Source: Cocos nucifera
Taxonomy: Eukaryota > Streptophyta > Magnoliopsida > Arecales > Arecaceae
DNA: 64,000 nt
Direction of reading: 5' to 3'
Assembly (NCBI GenBank): GCA_006176705.1
Contig: QRFJ01000380.1
Span: forward strand, 166,501-230,500
The notes beneath the pieces were generated by a model. It worked only from the letters and a program-made list of their open reading frames with translations. It searched no databases and had not been told where the DNA came from. Below, in pieces: positions 10,493 through 21,428 of this stretch (positions are counted from its first letter, which is position 1; each line of letters opens with the position of its first letter). Made by a program: the position numbers and the translations under genes.

Positions 10493-11233
10493 ATGATTTT
10501 AAATAGTCAAAGAGGAGTTTATGATAAGGTCGGACTAGGATATAAACCCAAAGACAAAACCAAGTTTCTAAAAATTTTTTTTACTGCACCCATCACTAAT
10601 AGCACTTCTCATACCATTTGTTTTAAATGCAAAAAGATAGAAAACAAGGATTTTGAATGTAATACTAGAAGAGTTAATAAAAAGCATGTTAAAAGCATTT
10701 GGGTTTCAAAAGGAACCATGTCTACTAACCCTAAAGGATCCAAGAAGACTTGGATATCTAAAACTATCACTTGATTGTTTGTGCAGGAATGCCTTACAAC
10801 CCAAGGATCAAAATGGGATTGATATTTATATAGTAGCTGCTCAAGGCATATGTTGGGTGACAAGCAACAATTCATCATCCTAGAAAGAAAGGAAGGGGGA
10901 GTAGTCACCTTTGGCGATAATGGCAAAGGTAAAATAATTGGCTATGATAAAATTCAGATTACTCCTTCGACCTTTATAGATAATATATTATTAGTTGATA
11001 ATTTAAAACATAACTTGCTTAGTATTAGTCAACTATGTGATAGAGGTTTTAAAGTCTCATTTGAATCTTCTTTGTGCAAAGTATCTAGTTCCTTGGATGA
11101 TAGTTTAAAATTCATTGGATTTAGGCGTGGGAACATCTACATGGTGAATCTTGATGAAATTGCCATGAAGAGTGGCCAATGCCTAGTTGCAATGAATGCT
11201 AACTTAAAAGAAACTAGTTGGCTTTGGCACTAA
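10493..11233 (+). pseudogene. Copia-2 protease region, catalytic motif lost
   Basis: Continues the copia-2 polyprotein. 10493-10774 has a Cys/His-containing segment (FKCKK...) typical of the gag-protease spacer. The retropepsin motif should be LDSGCSRHM near 10826-10852, but the DNA reads TTA TAT AGT AGC TGC TCA AGG CAT ATG: the catalytic Asp is Tyr and the following Gly is Ser. A TGA replaces the Trp just upstream. From 10850 the frame is open (MLGDKQQFI...VTFGDNGKGKIIGYDKI...LLVDNLKHNLLSISQLCD), the recognisable second half of the protease and the start of the integrase linker. No active protease could be made. Confidence 0.8.
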
Positions 11234-12327
11234 AGATTAGGTCATGCTAGCATGCATACTCTTTATAAATTGCATAATAAAGATTTAGTTAAGGGGCTAC
11301 CAAAACTAAATTTCCAAATTGATCATGTTTGTGATGCTTGCCAATTCAAAAAATAAACTAGGAGGAGTTTCAAATCCAAAAATATAGTTTCAACTTCTAG
11401 GCCTCTTGAATTGATTAATATGGATTTGTTTGGACCTACTAGGACCACAAGCCTAGGAGGAAAGAAGTATGGTCTAGTAATTGTTGATGATTATTCTCGT
11501 TTCACTTGGGTTCTATTTTTAGCTCACAAAGATGAAGCATTTTCATTATTTTTAAAGTTTTACAAGAAAATAACAAATGAAAAGAACTCTACTATAGTAT
11601 GTATCCATAGTGATCATGGCACAGAATTTGAAAATAAATACTTTGAAGAATTTTGCAATAAACATGACATAGAACATAATTTTTTAGCACCTAGAATTCC
11701 TCAACAAAATAGAGTTGTTGAAAGAAAGAATAGAACCTTAGTTGATATGGCCCGTACCATGTGATGTGTAGGGAATCTACCCAAATACTTTTGGGCTAAA
11801 GCCATTAACACAGCATGTTACATCCTAAATAGAGTTTCTATTTATCCGATTTTAAAGAAAACCCCTTATGAGCTTTGGAAAGGAAAAGACATAATATTAA
11901 TTATTTTCATATTTTTGGTTGCAAATGTTTTATTCATAATAATGGTAAAGATAATCTAGACAAATTTGATGCTAAGGTAGATGAAGGTATATTCCTTGGA
12001 TACTCTATATCTAGCAAAGCATATAGAGTCTTCAACAAACAATCTTTAGTTGTTGAAGAATCAATACATGTCATTTATGATGAAACTAACAATCATTTTT
12101 TGAGAAAAGAAGATGTTTTTGATGATGATACAGGAATTCTCGAAGATGGAATGAAGGAGCTAAACTTAAGGGACAACATCATTCATGACAAAGATAACTC
12201 TACAAAAATCATTGAACAAGATAAGGATGTTGAGATTGAAGCATCTAATGATCATAGAGATCTACCCAAGAAGTGGAGGTATGCATATAATCACCCAAAG
12301 AAATTGATTTTAGGTGATACTTCATAA
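11200..12327 (+). pseudogene. Copia-2 integrase, degenerate
   Basis: Contains the pre-integrase zinc-binding region (W-H-x-RLGHAS..., then CDACQ at about 11325-11345) with a stop just after WLWH and another at FKK. The catalytic core follows at 11411-11764: MDLFGP, IHSDHGTEFEN and VVERKNRTL supply the D, D and E residues of the DDE triad. A TGA at 11762 interrupts it, and the frame then resumes about 11875 (NYFHIFGCKCFIHN...KFDAKVDEGIFLGYS), the usual integrase C-terminal segment. The core triad survives, but at least three stops or shifts make the gene inactive. Confidence 0.85.
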
Positions 12328-13422
12328 GGGGTAAGAACTAGATCCTCTTTTAAGGATACATTTGATTATCTTATATTTGTTTCTCAAATAGAACCAAAAA
12401 ATATAGAAGAAGCTAAACAAGACTAATTGGATGCTAGCCATCCAAGATGAACTAAACCAATTTGAAAGAAATAATGTATGGACTCTTGTAAATAGATCCA
12501 TAAATCATCCTATAATTGGTACAAAATGGGTATTTAGGAATAAATTAGATGAACATGGTAATGTTGTAAAAAATAAAGCTAGATTGGTTGCTAAAGGATA
12601 TAATCAAGAAGAAGGAATTGACTTTGATGAAACATATGCACCTGTAGCAAGATTAGAGGCTATAAGATTATTACTTACTTTTGCTTGTTATATGAATTTT
12701 AAATTATTTTAAATGGATGTGAAAAGCACCTTTTTAAATGGTTATATTGCTGAAGAAGTATTTGTAGAACAACCATCCGAATTTGAAAATCACTCACTTC
12801 CCAATCATGTATATAAGTTAAATAAAGCATTCTATGGATTTAAACAAGCACCTAGAGTTTGGTATGAGAGATTGAGCAAATTCTTATTACAAAATGATTT
12901 TATCAGAGGAAGTGTAGATACCACACTATTATTGAAAAAAAAAATAATGACCTTCTTGTAGTTCAAATATATGTGGATGACATCATATTCGGAGCTACTG
13001 ATAAAATTCTTCATCAAGAGTTTGCTAAGTTGATGCAGAGTGAATTTGAAATGAGCATGATGGGGGAGCTGAATTTCTTCCTTGGACTACAAGTCAAACA
13101 ATCAAAAGAAGGCATTTTCATTAGCCAAACAAAGTACATCAAGGAGATGCTCAAGAAGTTTGGCATGAAAAATGGAAAGAAAATTGGCACACCTGTGAGC
13201 CTTTCTTGCAAACTTAACAAAGATGAGAATGGTAAGAATGTAAATGAGAAGCTCTATAGTGGTATGATAGGATCCTTACTTTACTTAACTGTAAGTAGGC
13301 CTAATGTATTATTTAGTGTGTGCATGTGTGCTAGATTTCAATCTAATCCTAAAGAATCACACTTATTAACTGTTAAAAGAATTTTTAGATATTTGATCTA
13401 CACACACAACTTAGGTCTTTAG
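12328..13422 (+). pseudogene. Copia-2 reverse transcriptase, degenerate
   Basis: RVT_2-type copia reverse transcriptase. Blocks in order: WTLVNRSINHPIIGTKWVFR and ARLVAKGYNQEEGIDFDET (12480-12640), then FKLF-stop-MDVKSTFLNGYI (12700-12745), LNKAFYGFKQAPR (about 12815-12855), then a frameshift near 12955 and the active-site motif YVDD (about 12970-12981), followed by LNFFLGLQVKQSKEGIFISQ and SLLYLTVSRPNVLFSV. The YVDD motif is intact. The stop at 12710 and the frameshift separate it from the fingers domain. It ends at 13422 with a TAG after the HNLGL block, where the RNase H begins. Confidence 0.85.
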
Positions 13423-13923
13423 TACTCAAAACAATCTTTCATTGAATTGATTGGATACACTGATGCAGACTATGGAGAATATAAAATTGATAAAAAGAGT
13501 ATCAGTGGCACTTATCAATTTCTAGGGTTGAACTTGATCTCTTGGTATAGCGAAAAGCAAAATTCTGTAGCACTGTTAACAGTCGAGGCCAAATATATTG
13601 CTGTGGGGAGTTGCTATGCTTAAATACTTTGGTTCAAACAATAATTCGAAGACTTTGGAATTAAGCAAAATAAGATACCTATTAAATGTGATAACACTAG
13701 TGCCATAAACCTGACAAAAAATTCTGTTCAATATTTAAGAACCAAACACATTAAAATTAGACATCATTTCATTAGAAATCATGTTCAAAATAATAACATT
13801 GTGCTTGAATTTGTTTCAATTGAAAATCAATTAGCTGACATGTTTACAAAAGTTCTAAGTGAAGATAGATCTCTAAAATTCGGGATGAACTTAGTGTATG
13901 TGATCCTCTATAAAAATATTTAA
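13423..13923 (+). pseudogene. Copia-2 RNase H, degenerate
   Basis: Plus-strand reading gives IGYTDADYGEYKIDKKSISG, LISWYSEKQNSVALLTVEAKY, IPIKCDNTSAINLTKN and HIKIRHHFIRNHV...LADMFTKVLSEDR, the order seen in copia RNase H. The catalytic DADY, the E of TVEAKY and the D of KCDNTSA are still present. Stops at about 13621 and 13639 (TAA where Gln codons are expected) break it. The frame ends TAA at about 13921, then non-coding DNA leads to the LTR. Confidence 0.8.
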
Positions 13924-14351
13924 TCTTAAATTTTTTGGATTATTTTTTGGTCTCCCTCTATCATCGTAAACACTCCTAATTCAATCGTTTTCATGCTCTT
14001 GCCTTTTTATGATTCTCTCATTGTTGTGATTTTAATGTTGACAAAAAGGGGAAGAAATATTAAGGAGAAATTTGCAAATGCATAATTAAATCTAACATAT
14101 AAAATACAAACGTATAATCATTCAAATCAAAAATACAAATTCACAAAAAGGGACTTTTAGAAAATGAAATGATTGAAATGAACAAATACAAAACGAAAAG
14201 AATGTTATTCAAATCCTATTAATTTCATGAGAGCATATACTAAGGGAGAGCTTTAGCACAAAAATTTTGCATTCATTAGTTCTTGATATACATTGCTTAC
14301 ATTCCTTTTATGGCTTGCTTAATGTTTTGTCATCATCAAAAATAGGAAGAT
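13924..14351 (+). other. Copia-2 3' spacer and polypurine tract
   Basis: AT-rich non-coding DNA with a purine run GACAAAAAGGGGAAGAAAT at about 14039 and a second, shorter AAAAATAGGAAGA just before the 3' LTR at 14352, where plus-strand priming is expected. No other feature is seen. Confidence 0.65.
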
Positions 14352-15646
14352 TGTTGACCCCCTAAGTGTTTTGATGATGACCAAATATTAAAGCAAGTGA
14401 TTACTAATATATTTTATTTTATTTTAAGTATTCTAATATCAGAAGAAAGAGAGCTCCTTGATCAAAATAAGAAAGACATAAAGTGGAAATCAAATAAAAT
14501 TCAAATCTCCTAAAATTGCCTTGGAGCAGTCTTCGAGATGTCTCAGATTTTTTTTGAGAGCTCTTGAGTGGACTGGCATGTAGCAAATGTAATTCTGGCT
14601 CAATTTTGAGAAGTCTCAAGTAAATCTTGAGACGTCTTGGTCTCAGACGATAGAAACCTAGTTTCTGTTCTTTGAGAGTGAGAGGTCTTGCAGGATTTTC
14701 GAGAGATCTCACGGTTCCAGCGAGACGTCTCGTTCAGAACCGAGATGTCTCAATCTCAAACAAACCATTTTTTTTCAAAAAGATGATTTTTCATATGATC
14801 GAAGATGAGAGCTCTCCTGATCAACCTGAGAGGCCTCGTAACCTGGCGAGATGTCTCGAGACAAACCGAGAGATCTCGAGACACGGTGATAGCCTTTTGA
14901 TGGGGCATTCCAGGTTGGATTTTTTTCATTCCAACGGCTAGTTGCTGCTCTCCAATGGTTAGATTTTGCTTTTTCTGAACTCTAATCATTACCAAAAAAA
15001 ATGTTGGAGATATAGAATGAAGAAAGATTATTTTTCAGAAGAAGAGAAAAACAAGAGAAAGAAAAGCACACTCTATTCTTGAACGAATACCCAATCTCCA
15101 ATCAATCTGTTCTCTCAAGCTTTGAAGAATCCTCAAGTATATTAACTCTACACATTCAAAGAGGCTTTCAACGAACTACAAGGATAACTTTTTTGCTCAT
15201 TCAAAGGGGCATTTCGAGTTGTAAAATTTCTTTTCCTCTTTCTGTGTATTTGGTTTCAGCAGGGGCTGAAACTTGGGTTTTGGGATTTTTTCTCTCCTCT
15301 GTTTATTGAGATTGATTCGTCTGATTCTTGTAAGGGTTGTGGTTGGTGAACCTAGAAAAAAACCAACAAAATTTTTGGATAGTAAGCCTAAAAAAACTAT
15401 CCGACTGTAATCTTGTGGGATTATAGTAAAATTCTCAAGAGTGTGCTTGAAGAGTAGACGTAGATGCTGGGAGAGCACCGAACCACTATAAAATTTTCTT
15501 ATTTGTGTGTGTCCTCTTAATTGTGTTTGCTATTTACTCTTACATTTAATTCACTTAGTTTTTAATCATTTAGCACTACATATATCTGTTTTAATTTTTG
15601 AAAATCCAATTCACCCCTCCTCTTGGGTTGTCTATCTGGGCAACAC
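14352..15646 (+). repeat. Copia-2 3' LTR, complete
   Basis: Starts TGTTGACCCCCTAAGTG and ends GTCTATCTGGGCAACA, 1295 bases. The second half matches 8404-9112. The first half includes many GAGAC/GTCTC repeats (for example GAGATGTCTC and GAGACGTCTTGG between 14530 and 14890), giving short inverted repeats in U3. Ends TG...CA. Confidence 0.85.
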
Positions 15647-15890
15647 TACCTCTCCCGTAGTCATCCCCATCCTATTGATGCCTCCTACGCTATGGCCCAG
15701 AGCCTTGCCTCTCCTACGGCTGCCCCCCCCCCCCCAGTGCCCCCTTGTCTACGACATCAAAGCCTGTCATCTCTATCCTGCCGGCCAGTCTGATCGCACG
15801 GCCCCTACCTTGCCATCCCCAGCTTGTGTGCTCGATCTTGTAGTCCCTTCCCCCCAGCATGTGGCCCCGATCTTATAGCCCCTTCCCTCC
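15647..15890. other. GC-rich interelement DNA with a poly-C tract
   Basis: A short pyrimidine-rich stretch between copia-2 and the CACTA terminus, with a run of 13 C at 15723-15735 and clusters of CCCC. An open frame across it gives a Pro/Leu-rich peptide with no family resemblance, so I do not call it a gene. Confidence 0.6.
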
Positions 15891-16657
15891 CACTATAAGT
15901 AGCAGTAGTAGCGACGGTATTAGCATTGACTGATGTTGTTAAGTATTAGTGATGACATTAGTGACGGCTAGTGCCATCACTAATTAATTAATTAATTAGA
16001 TGTATGAAATTTGGATCTTGGTATGTAGAGTAGTCGAATCGAGAGAAGATGTTAGTCAGTATTGCAAACATGGGGCTTAGGCATGCCCTATGTGCCTAGG
16101 CCTCGAGTCATAGCTAGCGTTAAAAGCATTTCACTCTCGCATGCTGGACATCATTAATTATATATTAATTTGAATAAAATTTCTATTGCATGAAATGATA
16201 GACTAGTCAGTTAATTGATGTACATATTCTAAGATATCCATACATTTATTTATTTTTGTATGGTAAAAAAATTATGTATATTGATTAATTGATTGTCCAC
16301 TATGGATAGTTTGGTAAATGTAAGTAATTCTATAGGTCATTATAGTAATCAAATGATATGCTAAGAGTTTGAAAGAAATTTTGGATAGATTTTTTTTTTG
16401 TTCTTCCTATATGGGAGAACTAAAAAAAAATGCAGCCAAAATTTTTTTTGGCCCTTGTTGTGTATCATTTGATATTGTAATAGACCAATAGAATTAATGT
16501 ATTTCTTGAATGGGATAGGATCTATCTTTATCTATTAGTGGATGATAGGATGCATTATTTTACTATGTAAGCTATTTTGAATGATAAAATAGTATTTTGT
16601 AATTATCTTATATTTATTTATATGTAGAATTCTTAGATAGTCGGCCATAGATCATAG
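15891..16657 (+). mobile_element. CACTA transposon 5' terminus and subterminal region
   Basis: Begins CACTATAAGTAGCAGTAG, followed by subterminal TAGCGACGG and GTGACGGCTAGTGCCATCAC motifs, as in plant CACTA (En/Spm) ends where subterminal repeats bind the transposon's own regulator. An ATTA run sits near 15975-15995. The remainder is AT-rich and non-coding. The matching 3' terminus (ending TAGTG) was not found, so this end is assigned from its sequence and its position just upstream of the transposase gene. Confidence 0.6.
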
Positions 16658-19143
16658 TTGGATGATCGTCAAGTAGTCGACTGGAAGATTTTTGCTATTT
16701 ATCAGAAGGGTGTAGAGTACTTTTGTGATTTTATTTTTGGTAGTAATGCAGCACTCTTACAACAAGGATGGGCTTCTTGTCCTTGTAATAGATGTGGCTA
16801 TAGAGAAATATTTAGTAAAGATACAATTACTATCCATTTGTATAAAAGTGGATTTATGCCCAACTATAAGCATTGGTACCTGCATGGAGAGGCATGAGAG
16901 AAAGTTGCAAGGGCTAGAACCGAGCAGGACATGGATATAAATAGAATGATAGATATGGTTAAGGATGTGGCTAGTCCTGAATTTAATTGGGATATGAAGA
17001 ATGATCCAAAAGCTGGTAGTGATGATTTCTACCGTATGCTAATAAACCACTATGGCTGAAATGTGAAACACATACTATACTATCGACTGTGTTAGAATTA
17101 TTGAACTTGAAGGCCAAGTTTAATATGATAGTTAATTATTATGATAGGATGGTAGCAATAATAAAAAAATGCGACCGAAGGATGAGAAGCTTGTTGGGAG
17201 CTTCTATGCTTTGAAAAAAATGGGGAAAGGATTGAGCATGGGATATGAGAAAATAGATGCATGCCGTAATGGTTGCATGCTTTTCTATAAAGTGGATCAA
17301 TAGAAGAGCTCATGCGGCATATGCGGCGCAAGTTAATTTAAGCTGAGGCAAGGGGATAGAAATTAGAAGGACATACCATACAAGATTCTTCAATATCTTT
17401 CTCTTACTCCTAGACTTCAGAGGCTCTACTTGTCCAAGAGTACTGTCGGGTAGATGAGATGGCACAAAGATGGACCATGCAAGCGTCCTGATATGATGTA
17501 TCATCCATCGGACAGTGAGGCATGGAAGCAATTTGATGCTTGCCACCTTTTATTTGCTTAGGAATCATGCAATGTTTAGTTGGGTCTATCTACTGATGGC
17601 TATACACCATTCCATCATGCAGTAGCCTCTTATTCATGTTGGCCAGTCTTTATTACTCCATACAATCTACAACCTAGGATGTACATGAAAGAATATAACA
17701 TCTTTATTACATTACTCATTCCTGATCCACGACATCCTGGTAGAAGCATTGATGTATATCTAAAGTCTCTTGTTGATGAGCTGAAATTGTTATGATCCAA
17801 TGGCATTCATACTTTTGATGCATCGAAGAAGCAGAATTTTGTAATGAAGGTTGCGTTGATGTGGACCATTAGCAATTTTTCTACTTATGGGATGCTGTCA
17901 GAATGGAGTACTCATGGAAAGCTAGCATGTCCCTATCATATGGAGAATACAAAATCATTTCAGCTTGAGCATGATCGTAAGCCCGGCATGTTCGATTATC
18001 ATCATCAATTCCTTCTTAAGCATCATTCTTTTCGAAAGCAGCGTGATAGTTTCAGGAGGAATAAGATAGAGAAGGACCATACACCCCAGTGACTCAGTGG
18101 TATGGAAGTATTTCAGAGGGTATCCCAATTGGACGAAGTCCCGTTTGACATTGAATTTGACAAGCAGAAGCCTTGAGGGTTTGGTAGAACTCATAACTGG
18201 ATGAAGCAAAGCATCTTCTAGGAATTGTTGTACTGGTTCACTAATTTAATCTATCATAATCTTAAAATCATGCATATGGAGAAGAATATATTCGATAATG
18301 TTTTCTATACTATTATAGATTTCAAGAGCAAAATGAAGGACAATCTCAAGGCTCGACCAGATATGAAGAACATATACAAGTATCCTCTATTAGAGCTGAT
18401 TGAGATGTCACCTAAAAAATTTTTTGAAGCCAAAAGCTTCTTATACCTTAACAAGGGAGCAGTTGAAGGACATTTGTGAATGGTGTAAAAGTCTTAAATT
18501 CCTAGAAGGTTATACAAGTAATCTAGCTTGGTGTATCAATGTTAAAGATTGTAGATTCTATGGGATAAAGAGCCATGACGCCATGTATTCATGCAATGAT
18601 TACTCCCATTGGCTTGGCGTGATCTCCTTCCCAACTCCATATGGAGTTCTTTAACAGAGCTTAGCCTTCTCTTTAGAGATATTTATGCTACTGAACTATC
18701 CACCGACCACATATCCAGTCTTGAGGCTAGCAGTGTAGAGACTATATGCAAGTTGGAGAAGATATTTCCTCCCAACTTTTTTGACTCCATGGAGCATCTT
18801 GTGATTCATCAAATGTATGAAGCTAGGGTGGGGGATTCAATGCAGTACAGGTGGATGTATTCATTTGAAAGATATATGCATAGTCTCAAGAAGAAAGTAA
18901 AAAATAAGGCCCGAGTCAAAGGTTCTATTATGGATGCTTACATAATAGAAGAGATTTCAAATTTTAGCCAACACTACTTTAATCCTAGTGTGTAGGCCAA
19001 GTTGACTCAAGTGGATCAAAATGATAATGGTGGTGCTGAGGGGTCAGAGTTGGAGATCTCAATATTTGCTTATCCTGCTCGAGAATTTGGGCTCGAGGTT
19101 CACTGGGTTTTCTCTGATACTGAACTTTGATAGGCAGAGACAT
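16658..19143 (+). pseudogene. CACTA TNP2 transposase, 5' part
   Basis: The transposase of a plant CACTA element, the enzyme that cuts and joins the element's ends. Blocks in order: N-terminal transposase-associated domain (16658-16897: GVEYFCDFIF, CPCNRC, HLYKSGFMPNY), a linker to about 17100, then the tnp2/Transposase_21 domain (about 17100-18250) with MGYEKIDACRNGCMLFYK-like codons, RWHKDGP, EAWKQFDA, LGLSTDGYTPFHH, WPVFITPYNLQP, HPGRSIDVYLK and MHMEKNIFDNV, and then a DUF4218-like region (18400-19080) with LKDICEWCKSLKF, ELSLLFRDI, VETICKLEKIFPPNFFDSMEHL and QYRWMYSFERYM. Many stops and shifts are present. The gene is split at 19143 by the outer copia-1 element and continues at 39758. Confidence 0.9.
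19139..19143. repeat. Target-site duplication GACAT, left copy
   Basis: GACAT directly precedes the TG of the outer copia-1 5' LTR. An identical GACAT follows the CA of its 3' LTR at 39758-39762, 20 kb away. This proves the two LTRs belong to one insertion event. Confidence 0.9.
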
Positions 19144-20466
19144 TGTTAGATATATGTACCCTAGAAGCCAGAATTGGTTGACACTTATAATACACTTCTA
19201 CGGGCAAAATTGTAATTTTGACTAAAATCAATAAAATGGGTTATTTTCTATCACATATGTGTATTTAGTGTCTGTGATACATCCTTTGAGTTAATGGTAA
19301 TGATAATTCATATTTTCAAGAGTTGAAAATTTAAGACATGAATAATCATTATTAACTCATAAAATGCTCCCGATCATAGGATCATCACGAGGATAGTGAT
19401 TGATTCAAAAGGTTGGTGTACAATCACTTTTTTTTAGTAGATGAGTCTTGAGTCTACGGCGTGGAAACACCGAAATGAGAGTACAGGTACTCGTTAGAGA
19501 ACGAGGGCACTGAGCGTGACCAGTTGAGTAGTCATTAGAAAGTCTACCTTCTCGTCAATGACTGACTCGATGCTGTAGTGATGTGTCTGTTTCATTGACC
19601 TAAGGTGCATCGATAGTTCACCTTGAGGGTGTTATAGTTTGACAACACCATAACTCGGTCTCCTAGCCATATGGAACCTTAAGGTGTATGTTATCTATAG
19701 CATGTTCATTGTAGGAACTGGATTGCATCAAGAAGGAATCTATATACCTCGGTGGTGGAGGAGCAGCCCTATGATGATCATGAGAATCAAGTCCAGAAGC
19801 CCATAGCCATGGCAGAGTGAAATAATAGAAAGAGTTTCTATTTAGGTTTTCACATCAAACTTGAATCGAATGATTACATCATATGGCAAAGATTAGGGTT
19901 TGACGAGTTCACCTTAACCCTAATCTGATCGAGGCTCAAGATAGAAGAACTTAATCACACAGGTAGCTGCACCAAGAGGTTCGCATTTAGCTCTGATGGA
20001 TTGCCACCATATACTGCTAGGTGTCACTGGTGGATTTTGGGAGCAATTAAAATGACTTGGATGATCGATCATTCTAGCTGTTCGAATCAGAATAGTTCTG
20101 ATCCATTGAAAGGAGTTTCGATGATGTCGATGATAAAGATCATGACATATCCCATTACCATATAGAACTGAACCTAACTGGGTCACACAAATAAGAGTTT
20201 GAATCTGGTGATCATCAATTGAACTGATCCAGTTCAATTAATTTGAATGAGATTCAATTAGGTTCAAGGAAATCGTGCTAGCACTCGATTGAACCTAACG
20301 TTTTTCTTTTACTATCATAAATAGTTGTCCTGACTGAGCCAAAGGAGTTTGTACTTGATTAGAGGCCTTCACTTGGTCTGATTGGAGCCTGTCTAGGTCA
20401 AAAAAGGGTTGTCTTATTTTGTAAGACAATACCTGCCATTTTTGGTCACCTGCCATTTCTCGTCCT

Positions 20467-20526
20467 TTGACTTTGGTCAAAAATTGACCTTTGACTGGTC
20501 AAATGTTGACCATTGACACTTTGACT
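20467..20526 (+). promoter_or_regulatory. W-box cluster in LTR U3
   Basis: TTGACY occurs at 20467, 20484, 20491, 20506 and 20521, with inverted copies GGTCAA at 20475 and 20497 and a TTGACA at 20513. TTGACY is the known binding core of plant WRKY factors. The cluster is about 310 bases upstream of the TATA box. Confidence 0.6.
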
Positions 20527-20839
20527 TCTATCCATGTGTCACGCACCTATTGGAGAGCTGGTGGGGGCTTGTTCCCCTGCCAGAACCTGGCAAGAAGGAG
20601 GGCTCACGCCACCCTTGGCGTGTGCCCATGTTGGAGGCACCCAGGAGTCCTAGTTGGATAGGGACTCCATCTCCTTTTTGGATTTTGATTAGACTTCTTC
20701 TAAGAATCAAGTTTGACTGGTCTTAGGTGCCATCTAAGGATGAATCCTGGGGACTCCATTTCCATCAATCAGATTTAGATCTGATTTCATAAAGGGTTGT
20801 GATTGGTTGGGAAGAAGAGGAGTTGGATCACGCATAGTC

Positions 20840-20847
20840 TATAAATA
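20840..20847 (+). promoter_or_regulatory. LTR TATA box
   Basis: TATAAATA followed by AGAACCTGCGCCC, the same core promoter arrangement as in the other copia-1 LTRs. It is the likely start region for the genomic RNA. Confidence 0.6.
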
Positions 20848-21413
20848 AGAACCTGCGCCCAACTCAAAAAGCATTGAAAATTCCCATGCCCCAAGGCTGC
20901 CTCTCCTCTCCTCCTCCATGCCAAGTCCATCTTCTCTCTCTCCTCTCCACGTCCAAAGGAGTTTGGGATCTAAGTTGGTGCAATCCAGATGAGAGAAAGG
21001 CGACAAAAGACTAGAAGGCTGCGCTACTGCAAAGGACAGCTGCTGATCTTCGAAAGGTATTTTGAAGATCCTCCAAATCAGATTCAGATCTAATTTTTAG
21101 AGATGTGATAGAGAAGAAGAGGATCTTCAGATCTTGCTCGAGTGGATACCGATAGAGGCTAGGCACTTGTGTGGCTAGATTCAGAATCTTTCGCTGCTTA
21201 TAGGATCATCAACGGGTAATAGGATTACCCTACGTTAAGATAAATTAAATTAAATTTAATTTATCTAAATTTATTTTAATTATTAAAATAATAAATATTA
21301 GATATAAAATATCCTAGATCTGATCTGGATCAAAGAGAAAAAATTTTGAAATATATCTCTTGATATGATAAGATCTAAACGAACCTGGTCCAAAAAATCA
21401 GGATTTTCCTTCA

Positions 21414-21428
21414 ACTGGTATCAGAGCC
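21414..21428 (+). other. Outer copia-1 primer binding site
   Basis: ACTGGTATCAGAGCC directly follows the LTR end. It is complementary to initiator methionine tRNA. Confidence 0.85.

Larger units (their letters stand above)
19144..21413 (+). repeat. Outer copia-1 5' LTR
   Basis: TGTTAGATATATGTACC...GATTTTCCTTCA, 2270 bases. It contains the W-box cluster (20467-20526), TATA box (20840-20847) and the GGGTAAT/ATTACCC inverted repeat near 21216. It differs visibly more from its own 3' LTR than the inner element's LTRs differ from each other. Confidence 0.9.

Noticed and set aside
15507..15878. A 123-codon plus-strand open frame.
   Set aside because: It runs from the end of the copia-2 LTR across the poly-C spacer. 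Its composition is biased to Pro and Leu, with no domain and no related copy.
21414..21428. Similarity to initiator methionine tRNA at this and equivalent sites (9113, 29980, 47160, 49625, 55297).
   Set aside because: The match is only the 12-15 bases of a retrotransposon primer binding site. No cloverleaf or remaining tRNA sequence is present, so these are not tRNA genes.
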